Assembly: GCA_905250125.1 (NCBI GenBank)
Contig: CAJNOL010001021.1
Location: forward strand, 21,640-85,639
DNA length: 64,000 nt
Origin: Rotaria sordida
Lineage: Eukaryota; Rotifera; Eurotatoria; Philodinida; Philodinidae
Reading direction: 5' to 3'
The notes under the pieces were generated by a model. That model was not told the origin of the DNA. It was given only the letters and a program-made list of their open reading frames with translations, and searched no databases. Both the position numbers and the translations under genes were made by a program. This document shows positions 24,180 through 35,255 of this stretch, piece by piece (position 1 is the first letter of the stretch; the number at the start of each line of letters is the position of its first letter).

Positions 24180-24890
24180 CTCTAGTCAACAATCCATTAA
24201 ACAATATCGAGAGAGTCTACAGAAATATCTCCGAGAGCTCAATTGAGGAAGTCCCTCGAGATTTCTGTGGGAGTTCATCGAGAGTCCCTAGGATTTGTTC
24301 ACTGACCAGCTCTATAAATGACTCTATTATCTATGATAAACAAGAGTTTATTAACGAAAAGGCAATTCAGTAGATGATATTTTGTCAGTTATATAATCAG
24401 TGAGTGACAGAGCTAACTATCTAACCCCGTTTTCCGAGATTCCTCGTGGATTTTAGGAGGATTTCCTGGTGATTCATCGGGGATTTAAGGTTTCTTCGGG
24501 TACTTCGATAAGATTGATTAACCCATTGAGGAGCATTGCTCAACCAATAGACGAAATTTGTTTGAGACTTTATATTTAATATTGACAGTGTGTATTATTG
24601 CTATTTGAATTAAAACTTTTAAAAAAATTTTAAAAGTCCTTTTCGGGCCATACTCGTGCTCTCCTACGGCGATGGTGTAGAGGTATTTTTATCATCTCCA
24701 TAGGAGGCATTGCACGTAAGCCACGACCGACCTTGTGCAATCGATCTCACCGACTTGGCTGATATTCCCACAGTAGGTAGGCCTAACATATTTGGGAAGA
24801 AACCCAAAATTTCAGCTCAAATAGATAAGCCAGTCTGGAGATATAGTGGACACAACTATTAGGGGGTAGGTCATTTTTGATGCATTTTGT
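24180..24890. repeat. Unexplained GC-richer island
   Basis: Flanked by AT desert. The first part (24200-24510) has loose GAGAG/TCC-rich repeats such as CTCGAGATTTCTGTGGGAG and TTCCTCGTGGATTTTAGG. The second part (about 24640-24870) is denser in GC (TTTTCGGGCCATACTCGTG, CACGTAAGCCACGACCGACC). No ORF, tRNA fold or inverted ends were recognised; probably decayed mobile-element DNA. Confidence 0.35.
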
Positions 24891-25106
24891 AGTGCAATAC
24901 TTTTCAGTAGATTTGCATTTTCTCAACAACGATAAGAGCTATAACAGAGATTTTTTCATTACAGATACTATCGATTATGGGCTATCTTTTGATGGAATTG
25001 AAAATACCTTTTCATTGGATTTTTTTCGATCGGCACCATAGTAATTATTCATTGAAATTCAACCCGAAACAAACACCGAACGGTAAATTATGTTTAGGAG
25101 TGTCAA

Positions 25107-25132
25107 TAGAGAGAGAGAGTGTGTGTGTGTGT
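25107..25132 (+). repeat. AG/GT microsatellite
   Basis: A run of GAGAGAGAG followed directly by GTGTGTGTGTGT. Confidence 0.8.
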
Positions 25133-25548
25133 TCGAAGCAATAATTTCCTGCATGCATAGTGTCATAGTATAGAAAATAATTGAAAAAACTATGCTGATT
25201 AACAAAAGATAAAAGTACTTCCATGTATGTTGTTGAATTGGGAGTTCGTTTAATATTCAAATAAGGCCTAGGTCGAAAAATTCTATACATTGAAGTTTGG
25301 AAAAGATGAATTTTTCTTAGGGACTTATGTAAGAAAGACAACTAAGTGTCAATTCTTCTTTTTAAAAATTTTTATGGAAGTTAATATAACTAATCCACTT
25401 AGAAATCAACTGTGAACTATCGTGCATTTGAGATGTGTTTGAGTTCTAAGTTAATATTGGAACTTGATAGATACCTATTCATAGAAAGAACTAGAGGGTT
25501 CAAGCATTTATAAAGCTGCTTGTATAATAAATGTATGATATTATTTAG

Positions 25549-26750
25549 ATGAATGGTCGTTTTCGTCGGATGATGATTATTACCTTCCTACACTTGCTGA
25601 AAGTTCAGCATTATCATATTCTGTTGCTTGTGTCAACTACGAGTTATATACTATTGGACGATTAGATCATTTTTCATATACACATTTGAAGTTAAAATCA
25701 CCAATTGGTAAGTAGCTAGAAAATATTGTATCTTTTTTTTCCAAGAAAACAATCTTTTGAAGAACCGTAATTCTTTCATATTATCAGAAAGAGATCAGAT
25801 TTGCTTTTTATGCAAGCACTTAGGCTTGCTATAAAAAGGATTATTCAGCAAATTTTGCTTTTTATTTTCATGAAAATGATTTTATTTATTTTATTGAATG
25901 TAAATAAATCCTTCTATCAGTATTGACTTTGAATTCTTCTAATGAAGGATACTGCTGAACCTGTAGAACATTTACATATTCAGATTTGATGTGATTCACA
26001 CTCAGATTGAATTTGAAAAGGATATTCATTATCTAACTGGAACAAGAATATGTAAAACAATCGGTAGTTACGTTTGAATCTCTCTATTAAGAAAACTAAC
26101 CAGATTTTAGTGCGATACTTGAATTTTCTTTTGCAATAGTCTGTTTCTGTATATCATGAAAGCCTATAGGTTTTCACTTGTCATCAATGAAAATTTTGTG
26201 GACCTTCGAACAACAATATGAGTACAACAATGACGGGTCTAGAATTCGATTATAGAAGAATTTCACGAAAGCTTTAGAAAAGATAACATTTGTAATTCAA
26301 AGTCGTTTAATACTCACGAGTAGGATAATCATGAAAATTTTGGTGACACGTAAAAATTCTAGTAACTTCAAAACATTCTGATGTTTTCTTATTCTTTTTT
26401 TTTAAGTTTTGGAAACCGTATTCATTATTAACTTTATAATTCGTTTTAGAAGTTCGGAAGTTCCAGCACAAAGCAGAACTAGAATTATCTCTACACAAGG
26501 AAAATTTATATCAATTCCTCAGATATATTAGGAATGATGCCAAATATTTGAAAATGATCGAAGTTTGTGCTGAAGAATGCTCAGCAACAAAAAATATCTG
26601 TGATAAGATTACACAACTGGTTCATCAATTACAGGTCATCAAAAAGACATCAAGCTTCGTAAGCAATTTACTCTATTGTTCTATCTTATATATTTTAACA
26701 AAATAAGTTTCGTTTCTTTTTAGACACCATTCTCCTTTGCTGATCAATAG
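25549..26750 (+). CDS. Unrecognised spliced gene, 3' portion (three exons)
   Basis: Three blocks form a consistent model: 25549-25707 after a TTTAG acceptor, 26450-26658, and 26724-26750 ending in TAG. The 742-bp intron joins in phase 1 (G + AA = Glu) and the 65-bp intron in phase 0, both with GT...AG ends. The encoded ~131 residues begin EWSFSSDDDYYLPTLAES and continue into a Lys/Glu-rich probably helical stretch with several cysteines (MIEVCAEECSATKNICDK). The protein ends FTPFSFADQ. No family recognised. The first exon is entered in phase 1, so at least one upstream exon with the start codon is missing from my reading; a search of 24900-25530 by eye gave no convincing candidate. Confidence 0.55.
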
Positions 26751-27106
26751 TGATTACCATTTTTTTTATATATTAACTTCATCTGATTTAATAAAAATAC
26801 TCTTGAAATGAATGTAAACATTCGAAAAGAATTTTTTCTATGAATGGCATATATTGTAAGCAGATTTCAATTAGCATAGTTGGAAAAAATTTTGTTGTTT
26901 ATGACTCCGTCCGAAGAAGTACGACAGTTTCCAATGATAAAAACACTCATTTATTGTGTTCGATGATAAAGGTCATATACAATAGAAGTTTTATTCATTC
27001 GTTCATTGCTTGTGTTTCTATATATTTGTTTGTGGTTATGAAGGTATATGATAGAAACGATGGCAATCGAAAACATCAGACAATTGATCTGATACGAAGA
27101 AATAAT
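26751..27106. other. Spacer between the orphan gene and repeat copy 3
   Basis: Contains an ORF (26840-27160, plus) that runs into the repeat and has no family resemblance. Nothing else seen. Confidence 0.4.
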
Positions 27107-27911
27107 AAATGCGGAAACTTCGGATTTAAATCCGAGAGTTATGTGTACTTCAAAAAGTGAATTAGACAGATAAGTCATCCTAGAATGTCTTGACATCAAA
27201 ATTACACTGGGGAAACTTTCCGATAAACTGTTGTTTTCCATTGGCTATTGTCCAATCAATAGGACTTGGGGGTGAATACAGCTCAGATTTGTACTCTTCG
27301 CCTTGATTTACCCTTAGAAAGTCATTTTTCCTATAACTTGATTTCTATTGGTCACTGCTCAACCAATAGTATTTCGAGGCAAGTGGAGCACAGATTCGAG
27401 TTCTCCGCCCCAGAAAACCTCGAACTATGATCTCTGTGATCGAAAGATAGAGCTCTATTTGTGAATCAATTAGAGCATGGACAAAAACAGAACCTATTTC
27501 TGTTTAATTATCTTTGTAATAGGTGAGTTAGCCTTCTCGTTGCTTTATGTTTTATATACCATTTTGCAGCTCGTGAAATTCTCTATCGAATGGTATATAA
27601 TAGTTGGGGTTTTATTTGACTATGATGGGAAAAGTCTTTTACGACAGCTGGGATGGGTCGATTTTCGCATAGGAAGCCATAGGGAAAAATGACTATTTTT
27701 GCAATAACTCACGAATGGCTCGGCTGATCATGCTCATCTTCGAACTCGACTGAGACATTGTTAAGACTAAACTGTGTAGAAAATTTCATCGCAATCGGAC
27801 TCTTCTTTCAAAATTTATCGTGTAAACGGCCGGCCGGCCGGCCGGACACACTGACCGATTCTAGAGTGTACTCACTTTTTAAGTACACAACACTTTTTGA
27901 GTACACAAAAA
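27107..27911 (-). mobile_element. ~770-bp repeat family, copy 3 (reverse)
   Basis: Reverse orientation: ATGCGGAAACTTCGG and the near-palindrome TTCGGATTTAAATCCGAG at the left, GAGTACACAAAAAT at the right. The CCGG block is expanded here to a run of CCGGCCGG repeats (about 27827-27845), longer than in the other copies. The 5' end is partly duplicated: the GTACTCAAAAAGT word and a close variant stand side by side near 27870-27905. The plus-strand ORF at 27477-27692 is an artefact of the repeat. Confidence 0.88.
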
Positions 27912-29405
27912 TCAAATTAATTCAATCTTTTATTTAGTCGATATAGAAAATGATATCTAAATATCTATAGGTATAATATCATCTCAATTAATTCTAATAT
28001 ATCTCGAAGTTTTTTTATTTATTTTACTTATATATCCTTCGAATTTCTATTCATCCAATGATGAACAATGAGAATCGTTAACTTTTATAAAAATCAATCC
28101 TTTTTTCTTTATGTTTAATCATATTTATTTATTTGTCAGATATATTTTAAATAAAAAATTCAAGATAAAAACACAACTGAGAACGTCTTTCTCTAAAAAG
28201 ATTTTTTTTTCTTCGTATATATTCAAATTATTTCTAAGATGACTTAAGAAAAATATTTGTTTAAGATTGGTTTACTATAAAAATAAATTTAAAAATAAAT
28301 GCGTTGAAATAATAGAATTGTTAATAGGTTTTTTTTTTATTCTCGATAAAATCGAATATATATAACAAACAAGTTAAAGAAATATTTTCATTCGGATTTT
28401 AACCTTGATTAAGAATTTATTCGATAAAGATGAAAAACGTTGAAGAGTATGTCAACGTCAGATTTAAACTGTCCTCATGGATTTTCTAAGATAAATTAGT
28501 TATTGATTTATTTTTTAAATTTAAAACAAAACTTGTTTTAAACCATATATATAGAATTATTTAAATTAGATTTAAAAATAACTAAATTGGATTATTTGAG
28601 AAGATTGTATTTAAGTTTTAGTCGAATATTTCGATTTTATTCCTAGTTCTCTTATATATAATAAATGTTATTTATCTTTATTATTAATCAAAATTGGACT
28701 CGATATATGAAATTATTTTATAAAGAATTTCAATCAGTCTAGACATTTTTTTTCTTCTCTTTAAACATTTAATTAATGATTAATAAATTTTATTTGAGAA
28801 ATTGTCTATTAACAAAACGATTTGTTAGATATTATAAAAAGAGATAACAACCAACATTTTTTTTTCATTAGGAAAAAAAGCCCAATAAAAGCAAGAGTCA
28901 GAATAAAATTGTAAATATAGTCAATTTTTAATATAAAGAATATTTATTCTTTCGCTTTTTAATATAATTATCTTATATAAATAAATATATTCAATTAGAA
29001 ATAAAATATAGATATTAGTTTTTTAAAAAGGTAAATAATCCTATTCGATCATTTTTCATATATTTTTTAAACCTAAATCGAGAGAATTTATTTAGTTATT
29101 CCTCTTATTGACCAAGAAGATTTATTATTAAATCTCGTTTGATAAATTAAAATTCAAGAAAAATGATTAAAATAAAAAAGTCGACTAAACTAAATCTTGA
29201 TCTATTTCAAATGAGTAAATTGTTTAAACTGTTCAGAGATAAATAAATGATAAATAATTTTATAGAAATAATATATCCTAAGATAAATAATAAAATTATT
29301 TTATTAATATAAAATAGATATGATTTTTCTATAATTAACACTGAATAGAATATATCTATATAGAATAAAATCCATGATAAACATCTTCTTAGATTTAAAA
29401 AAACA
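27912..29405. other. AT-rich desert
   Basis: No gene, RNA gene or repeat with defined ends recognised. Confidence 0.55.
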
Positions 29406-29410
29406 CGAAC

Positions 29411-30009
29411 CCTTCTTAAAACAGTTTTATCGTTGTTTTTCAAGGAGTTTTTCTCCTGAGAGAAGGAGTTTATTCCGCGAAAAAAGTTCGATTTATCTCT
29501 GTTAGGAAGGTGCTCAGAAAAACTATCTTCTTAGCTAAGAAAAATTCTTTCGAGAATAAGGATAAAATCGTTTTGAGAAGGGCTTGAATTTTTTCAAAAA
29601 GGTCTTTATCGAGGATCTTTTTCGAAAGTTTTTATCATAGAAGATGGTTAAAAGATGAATATATAGGAAAAGTAAAATATGATATTATTTTCAATAATTG
29701 ATTCTTGAGAGAATTTTTCATCATCTTTATAGTGAAAAATTGTAAAAGATTGAAAATAGCTAAATAAAACGTTTCTATTAAAAAAAGGTTGATAAAAAAA
29801 GAAGATCAATGAATGCCTTCCTGGAAAAATGTAACACCTCCTAGAAACAGTTTTACCGTTCTTTCCGAAGAAATTTTTCTTGTAAAAAAATTCTTTTTTT
29901 CTGAGTGTCTCTCTCTCTCTCTCTCAATAAGAAACATGCCGTTTTTTCCTCGAGAAAACTCCTTCTCTCAAGAGAAAAACGCCTTGACAAACAATTGTAA
30001 AAGTGTCTG
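29411..30009. mobile_element. MITE-like inverted repeat element
   Basis: Left arm about 29411-29486 (CCTTCTTAAAACAGTTTTAT ... AGAGAAGGAGTTT) matches, reversed, the right arm about 29935-30009 (CCTTGTTCAGACACTTTTAC ... AGAGAAGGAGTTTTC). Arms are about 75 bp and imperfect; total length is about 600 bp. A further partial direct copy of the left end lies at 29833-29870. A CT microsatellite sits at about 29908-29926. No transposase, and no clear target-site duplication. Confidence 0.6.
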
Positions 30010-31888
30010 AACAAGGTATTTTTTTATTCTAACAAGGCGTTTATCATTTTTTTTTCTAATAAGAATTGAAACTTATCAAAATAATATAATTATATAAGTA
30101 AACAATAAAAAAATCCACTCGAATTATAAAATATGTTTTATAATCTGGTTAATAATGATAAAATTCTAGTGAGTCAATATTATTTATTTAAATAAAATAT
30201 ATTTTTTTCTTCTCTTATCTATTTATATGAATAAATGTTTAGATTTGTATATAGATTGAATTATTTCGATCTTACTAAACGAATAAATATATTATATTGA
30301 ATTTGATAACATATTCAATAGAATTAAATCATTATCAGATAAACAAATATTGAAATTGAAATTTAATTATTAGAAGATTGAAACAAAACAAAAAAAAAAG
30401 TAAGACGTTTTTATAATTAGTTTTATTTATTCTATTATAGTTAAAAATATAATTATCATTGGTTATCTATATCGAATAATATTATTTAAAAGAATAATTA
30501 TTCGACATAGATAATTATCTGGATAAAATAGTTGAAATTTTTCAAAGATAATTAAATATGAGTCAATCATCAATTTTAATCATAGAATATATAATATTAA
30601 CTTTATTTATTTATCTTGTTAACTTATATAAAGTTCGATTATTTTGATAAATATATTAAATGTTAGATTTTATAATATATCTATCGAATATAATCTTCTA
30701 GGTTTTTCTTGTTGAATAAATAAAGATTTGAAGATAGATAGAAAAAAGATTTTTATAAATAAAATAAAATATTTTAGTCAATTGACCATTATTATTAAAG
30801 TTCGATCATAGATTATTTCGAAATTATTTTAAAATAATATTTATCAAATATTATCTAAATCTATTTTATCATTCGACTCGATAATAATATTATTTGAATA
30901 ATGATTGAGATTGAATTGAATAATTATTCAATATATAACATTAATTTATTCTAGATATATTCAATCAGAGGGAATAGCCTTTTTTTAAAGATAATATTGT
31001 TAAACGATTGAACAATTCTTTTAGGATATTAAAACATATTATAAAATCTATCTATCTTTTAAATCGAATGTGTATTATCATATAAATAATAATGATTTTA
31101 TCTATATTTTAGATAATTATAGATAATAATTGTTTAAAAAATAAAAAATCAATTTATTTAATTAAATATAAATCTATAAAATAATATTTAAAGATGATCA
31201 ACTCTTTAACAATATTCATTTTAATTCAAATTTCGACTATCCTTTTTATAATTTATCTTTTTTTGTTTATCTTTATAAATTCTTAATATAAAATAAATAA
31301 ATTAATTATTGGTTAAATTAAAATAATATTTCTAATATAATAATAAGAATTTATTTTAAATAAATATATTTATAGAATTTATCTTATATTAAACAAATAT
31401 TGAAAATAATAATAATAAAACATATCTCGTTTTAGTGATTAACTTCTTATAATTAATATCCATAGAACATCAATTAAAATCAGAGTAGAATCTATTATCT
31501 TATATAAGATTATTAAGAAAATAAACAAAAAACAATTTCTAAAATATGTTAAATATAGGAAAAGATGTTTTTTCCTAAGATTTATTTATTTATTCGGATA
31601 ATCTTCGTTCTAAATCAGTTTTGTTTAAATAGTTCGAAGAATAAAACAAGAAAATGTTGAGTTAATATAAATATAAATATGATTTATTATAATATAGATT
31701 ATAATAATAGATATAATTTATTAATTATTATTCTAGAAAAAATTCGTTAAATAGATATATGAAAAAAGGAGAGAAAAATATATATTCTCATTGTTTTATT
31801 AATTGAATAAAATAAATAAATAAATAATATTTTCAAAATCTTTTTTTCTTCTAGATCAATTAAAAAAAGTTCTATTATATAAATAAAT
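30010..31888. other. AT-rich desert upstream of the glycosyltransferase-like gene
   Basis: Extremely AT-rich with no open frame or defined repeat. The promoter of the gene at 31889 should lie at its 3' end but no element could be named. Confidence 0.55.
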
Positions 31889-32929
31889 GTGAAAATAAAA
31901 ATGATTAAATTTTTCAAGTTAATTATTCGAAAATGTAAACAATCAAGAATAATAATATTATATATAATATTATCTATATTATTAATATATATAATAACAA
32001 TTCAATATTATTATTCGAATATTATTTTTAAAAAATCTAATTCATCATGTGTTGATAGAATAAAAAAAGATGAAATATTTGATAAATTTGATAAATTTGA
32101 AGAATTATATAAATCATCTCAAACATTATGTAGTAAAAGATCTGTTAAACATGGTTATAATCAACGAGTTATTTCTATATCAGCTTATCAATCAAATAAA
32201 GATAATATTTATCTTGTTGATAAAATCTTGTTATATACACTTGAATTTATTGTTGAAGCAAAACATTATTATCCTGATTGGCGTGTTAGAGTTTATTATC
32301 ATAATCTTAATATAACAAATGATCAAATAATAAATATTGAAAAACGTTTTGATAATGTTGATTTTTGTTATGTATATGATATTAAAATCTTATCAAATAT
32401 AATTGAATATATGTCTGGAAGATTTCATCGTTTTATTCCATTAGGTGATCCTTATGTTGATATATATATGTCAAGAGATATTGATTCACCAATATATCAA
32501 CGTGAACTTCTATCAGTAAATCAATGGTTATTATCTGATAAACTTTATCATATTATGCGTGATCATCCTCATCATAATGATGTTATTTTAGCTGGTCTTT
32601 GGGGATTTAAAATTTCAATAAATCGAACAATTACAAATAATATAATTAAATATTTATTTTCAAAATCTATTCTTAATTGTTATAATTCAATGAGAGGTGA
32701 TCAAGATTTTCTTCGAGATTATGTTTGGCCAATAGCTGAAAAAGAATCAATACAACATGATAGTTTTCATTGTAAATTATATAAATTTTCAATACCTTTT
32801 CCAAAACCAAAATTATCTATTACACAATTTGTTGGTTGTCGTCGACCTTGTCGTTATAATCAAGATCCACCAGGACCATGTCCAATTAAATGTTTACCAC
32901 ATAATTATACTGATCAATATTTATGCTAA
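31889..32929 (+). CDS. Type II membrane glycosyltransferase-like protein
   Basis: Intact single-exon ORF of 346 residues. A basic N-terminus (MKIKMIKFFKLIIRKCKQSR) precedes one membrane anchor (about residues 21-43), the usual plan of a Golgi-resident type II glycosyltransferase. The luminal part shows a GT-A-like layout: YPDWRVRVYYHNL (about residues 133-145), FHRFIPLGDPYVDIYMSRDID (about 181-201, with DID as the likely DxD metal/nucleotide-sugar motif), MRDHPHHNDVILAGLWGFK, and RGDQDFLRDYVWP. The C-terminus is cysteine-rich (GCRRPC, CPIKC). The arrangement matches an uncharacterised animal/rotifer family that I recognise but cannot name by donor or acceptor. An in-frame ATG four codons in (31901) is an alternative start. 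Other-frame ORFs here are shadows. I saw no introns. Confidence 0.78.
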   Translation: MKIKMIKFFKLIIRKCKQSRIIILYIILSILLIYIITIQYYYSNIIFKKSNSSCVDRIKKDEIFDKFDKFEELYKSSQTLCSKRSVKHGYNQRVISISAYQSNKDNIYLVDKILLYTLEFIVEAKHYYPDWRVRVYYHNLNITNDQIINIEKRFDNVDFCYVYDIKILSNIIEYMSGRFHRFIPLGDPYVDIYMSRDIDSPIYQRELLSVNQWLLSDKLYHIMRDHPHHNDVILAGLWGFKISINRTITNNIIKYLFSKSILNCYNSMRGDQDFLRDYVWPIAEKESIQHDSFHCKLYKFSIPFPKPKLSITQFVGCRRPCRYNQDPPGPCPIKCLPHNYTDQYLC

Positions 32930-34205
32930 TCTTCTTTTCTTTTTTTTTTTATATCAATCTCAATTATAATTATAATCAACATCGACAATAAAATGAATTT
33001 TTTTATTATTATGAAATACAATTAACATTTATTGGTTGACATCCATTTATTAATCTGACTCTCTCTCTCTCAATGATTGATCCTATTTTAGATCGATAGA
33101 ATATCCATCAAGAGATTCATTTTGAGATCTTCTAACCATTTATTTGTTTTTTGTTGAATAGGAAGAATATATCTTCATTTATATTTTATTCAACATTTAT
33201 TTTATATCTTATAGAACTGTTAGACAAAACAAGATAATATCAATTGAATATGTTCCTATCTATTCATTATTTCTTTTCTTTTCAACAATTAATATAATAT
33301 CATATTGATCAAAATTTATTTATCATTTTCATCATATTATCACAAATCTTAAATTATTGTAAGATGAGTAAATAATACATGAATTATGGAATTTGTGTGG
33401 AATTCGATCAATAATGATATATTAAAGACTCACTTTAGAAGTGTTCGACTCTTCGAGATCTTATTAGATCTTACCTTTATATAAGAGCTCTTATAGCTCA
33501 TTAACATTTCCTTTCTCATCAAATAAATTCTTCTCATTCTCAAATATTCGTTTGTCATTTTCAATATTTTCTTCTAAACTATATTTAGTAGTCAGCTGCA
33601 CAGTCAAACGCAAAAGCTTAAAAAGGCGTGTAGCCTTTAGGAAATATTGAGAGAGTCGCCTTTATTTGAAAACTATTTTCTAAATGATCATATATTATCG
33701 ATGAATATACAATCTATTTTAAATATTTCCAACTCATACGCTTAAATCGGAGATAATATCAGATGCATAAACGTCTATCTTGCAGACACATACATTCAAA
33801 TACAAGTTTTTAATGAAAATATCCAATGATCGTGCACGAGTCTTATCCTTGTAAACAATTTCATCTAAGAGTGATATGTGTTTATGGAATAGATCTCACT
33901 GAAATGTAAATGTCAATGTGTTTGTAGGGTGCACTTCCAAGATGAGTGTAATATAATTAAATAGTCTATGACAATGTAAAAGGATGTTAGCGAAGAAAAC
34001 TATAATAAAATCGATACTTGATCGAGATGTTTATTTTTGTAATTCTGTCTCTTGCATATTACTCTATCTAAGAATATTCTTTTTCTTACAGATGCCACTT
34101 TAAAACTTTTAACTTTAATTAAAGTGAAAATTTTAAAACTTTAAACTTTAATTAAAGTAAAAATTTTAACACTTTAACTTTAAAAAAAAAATTAAAGTTA
34201 AAGTG
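32930..34205. other. Intergenic spacer
   Basis: AT-rich. A low-complexity palindromic stretch at about 34098-34200 repeats ACTTTAATTAAAGT-type words just before the minisatellite structure. No gene seen. Confidence 0.5.
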
Positions 34206-34213
34206 CTTGCGCT

Positions 34214-35255
34214 ATACTATGGAGGTACCCTTAGGTCCTCCAGTCCTATTATAAGAGGGTACCCTTGGGTCCTCAAGTCCTACTACTGGGGGAGACTCTT
34301 AGGTCGTCAACTTCTTCTATAGTGGGACACCCTTGGCTCCTCAAGTCTTACAATACAGGGGTACATACCATCATCTAGGATGCTAGAGGGAAAACTGAGA
34401 TGCTAAAGCTGATCGGGTGATAATCGACCAATCAGATGCGACGAAGCAGTTTCTTCGCTATGGTAAGGACAAAACATTGTCATGTTCGGGCCGATCTTAG
34501 AATTATCCAGGGTCCTCTTTTAGTTGACCCGAACATGAGAAGATTTTGTCCTTACAATAGCGAAGAAACAGTTTCCTCGATTTTGATTGGTCGGTTATCA
34601 ACCAATCAGATTTTAGTGCGGTTTTTTTGCTCTATTATAAGGATAAAACATAGGGTTTTTCTGGCAGATCTTAGGGTTATTTGGGGCCCTCTTTTAATTG
34701 ACTCGGACATAACAATGTTTTGTCCTTACCATAGCGAAGAAACCGCTTCGTCGCATCTGATTGGTCGATTATCACCCGATCAGCTTTAGCATCTCAGTTT
34801 TCCCTCTAGCATTCCGAGTGATGCCTCTAGCATCCTAGATGATGGTACGTACTCCTGTATTGTAGGACTTGAGGGCCCAAGGGTATCCTCTATAGTAGGA
34901 CTTCAGGGTCTATGGGTACCCTGTAGGATGGTCCTTGTGGATCCATGGATGCCCTCATATAATAGCCCTTGAGGACCTATGGATACCTACATAGAATAGA
35001 CCATGAGAAACTATGAGTGCCTCCATATAATAGCCCTTAAGAATCTATGAGTGCTATCATCTAATAGTCCTTAAGGGCCTATGGATACCTCCATAGAATA
35101 GATCATCAGAACCTATGAGTACTTCTATAGGCTAGTTCTTGAGGGTCTATGGTACCTCCAAAGAATAGCCCTTGAGAACCTATGAGTATCTTCATTTAAT
35201 AGCCCTTGAGGACCTATGGGTATCCTAATATAGTAGTCCTTGGGCCCTCCGCTTA
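34214..35255. mobile_element. Nested inverted structure with minisatellite arms
   Basis: The outer arms are arrays of a roughly 33-36 bp unit (core CCTTGAGGACCTATGGGTA). About four units lie on the left in reverse orientation (34214-34370) and about a dozen on the right (34868-35255). Inside are inverted repeats of about 110 bp: 34375-34480 against 34715-34850 (GGATGCTAGAGGGAAAACTG and its reverse). The centre has two tandem, diverged copies of an inverted unit, giving four occurrences of TTCGCTATGGTAAGGAC-like sequence in alternating orientation. The whole can fold back on itself. The plus-strand ORF 34436-34789 has two homologous halves only because of this duplication. No transposase. Confidence 0.7.

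Noticed and set aside
27477..27692. 71-codon hydrophobic ORF inside repeat copy 3
   Set aside because: It is not open in the other copies of the same repeat, so it is chance.
34436..34789. 117-codon ORF with two homologous halves
   Set aside because: The halves are alike because the DNA is a tandem pair of inverted repeat units; the frame crosses repeat boundaries and has no protein-family character.
34098..35255. Possible CRISPR-like array of regularly spaced repeats
   Set aside because: Units are contiguous diverged minisatellite copies without unique spacers, in a eukaryotic context.
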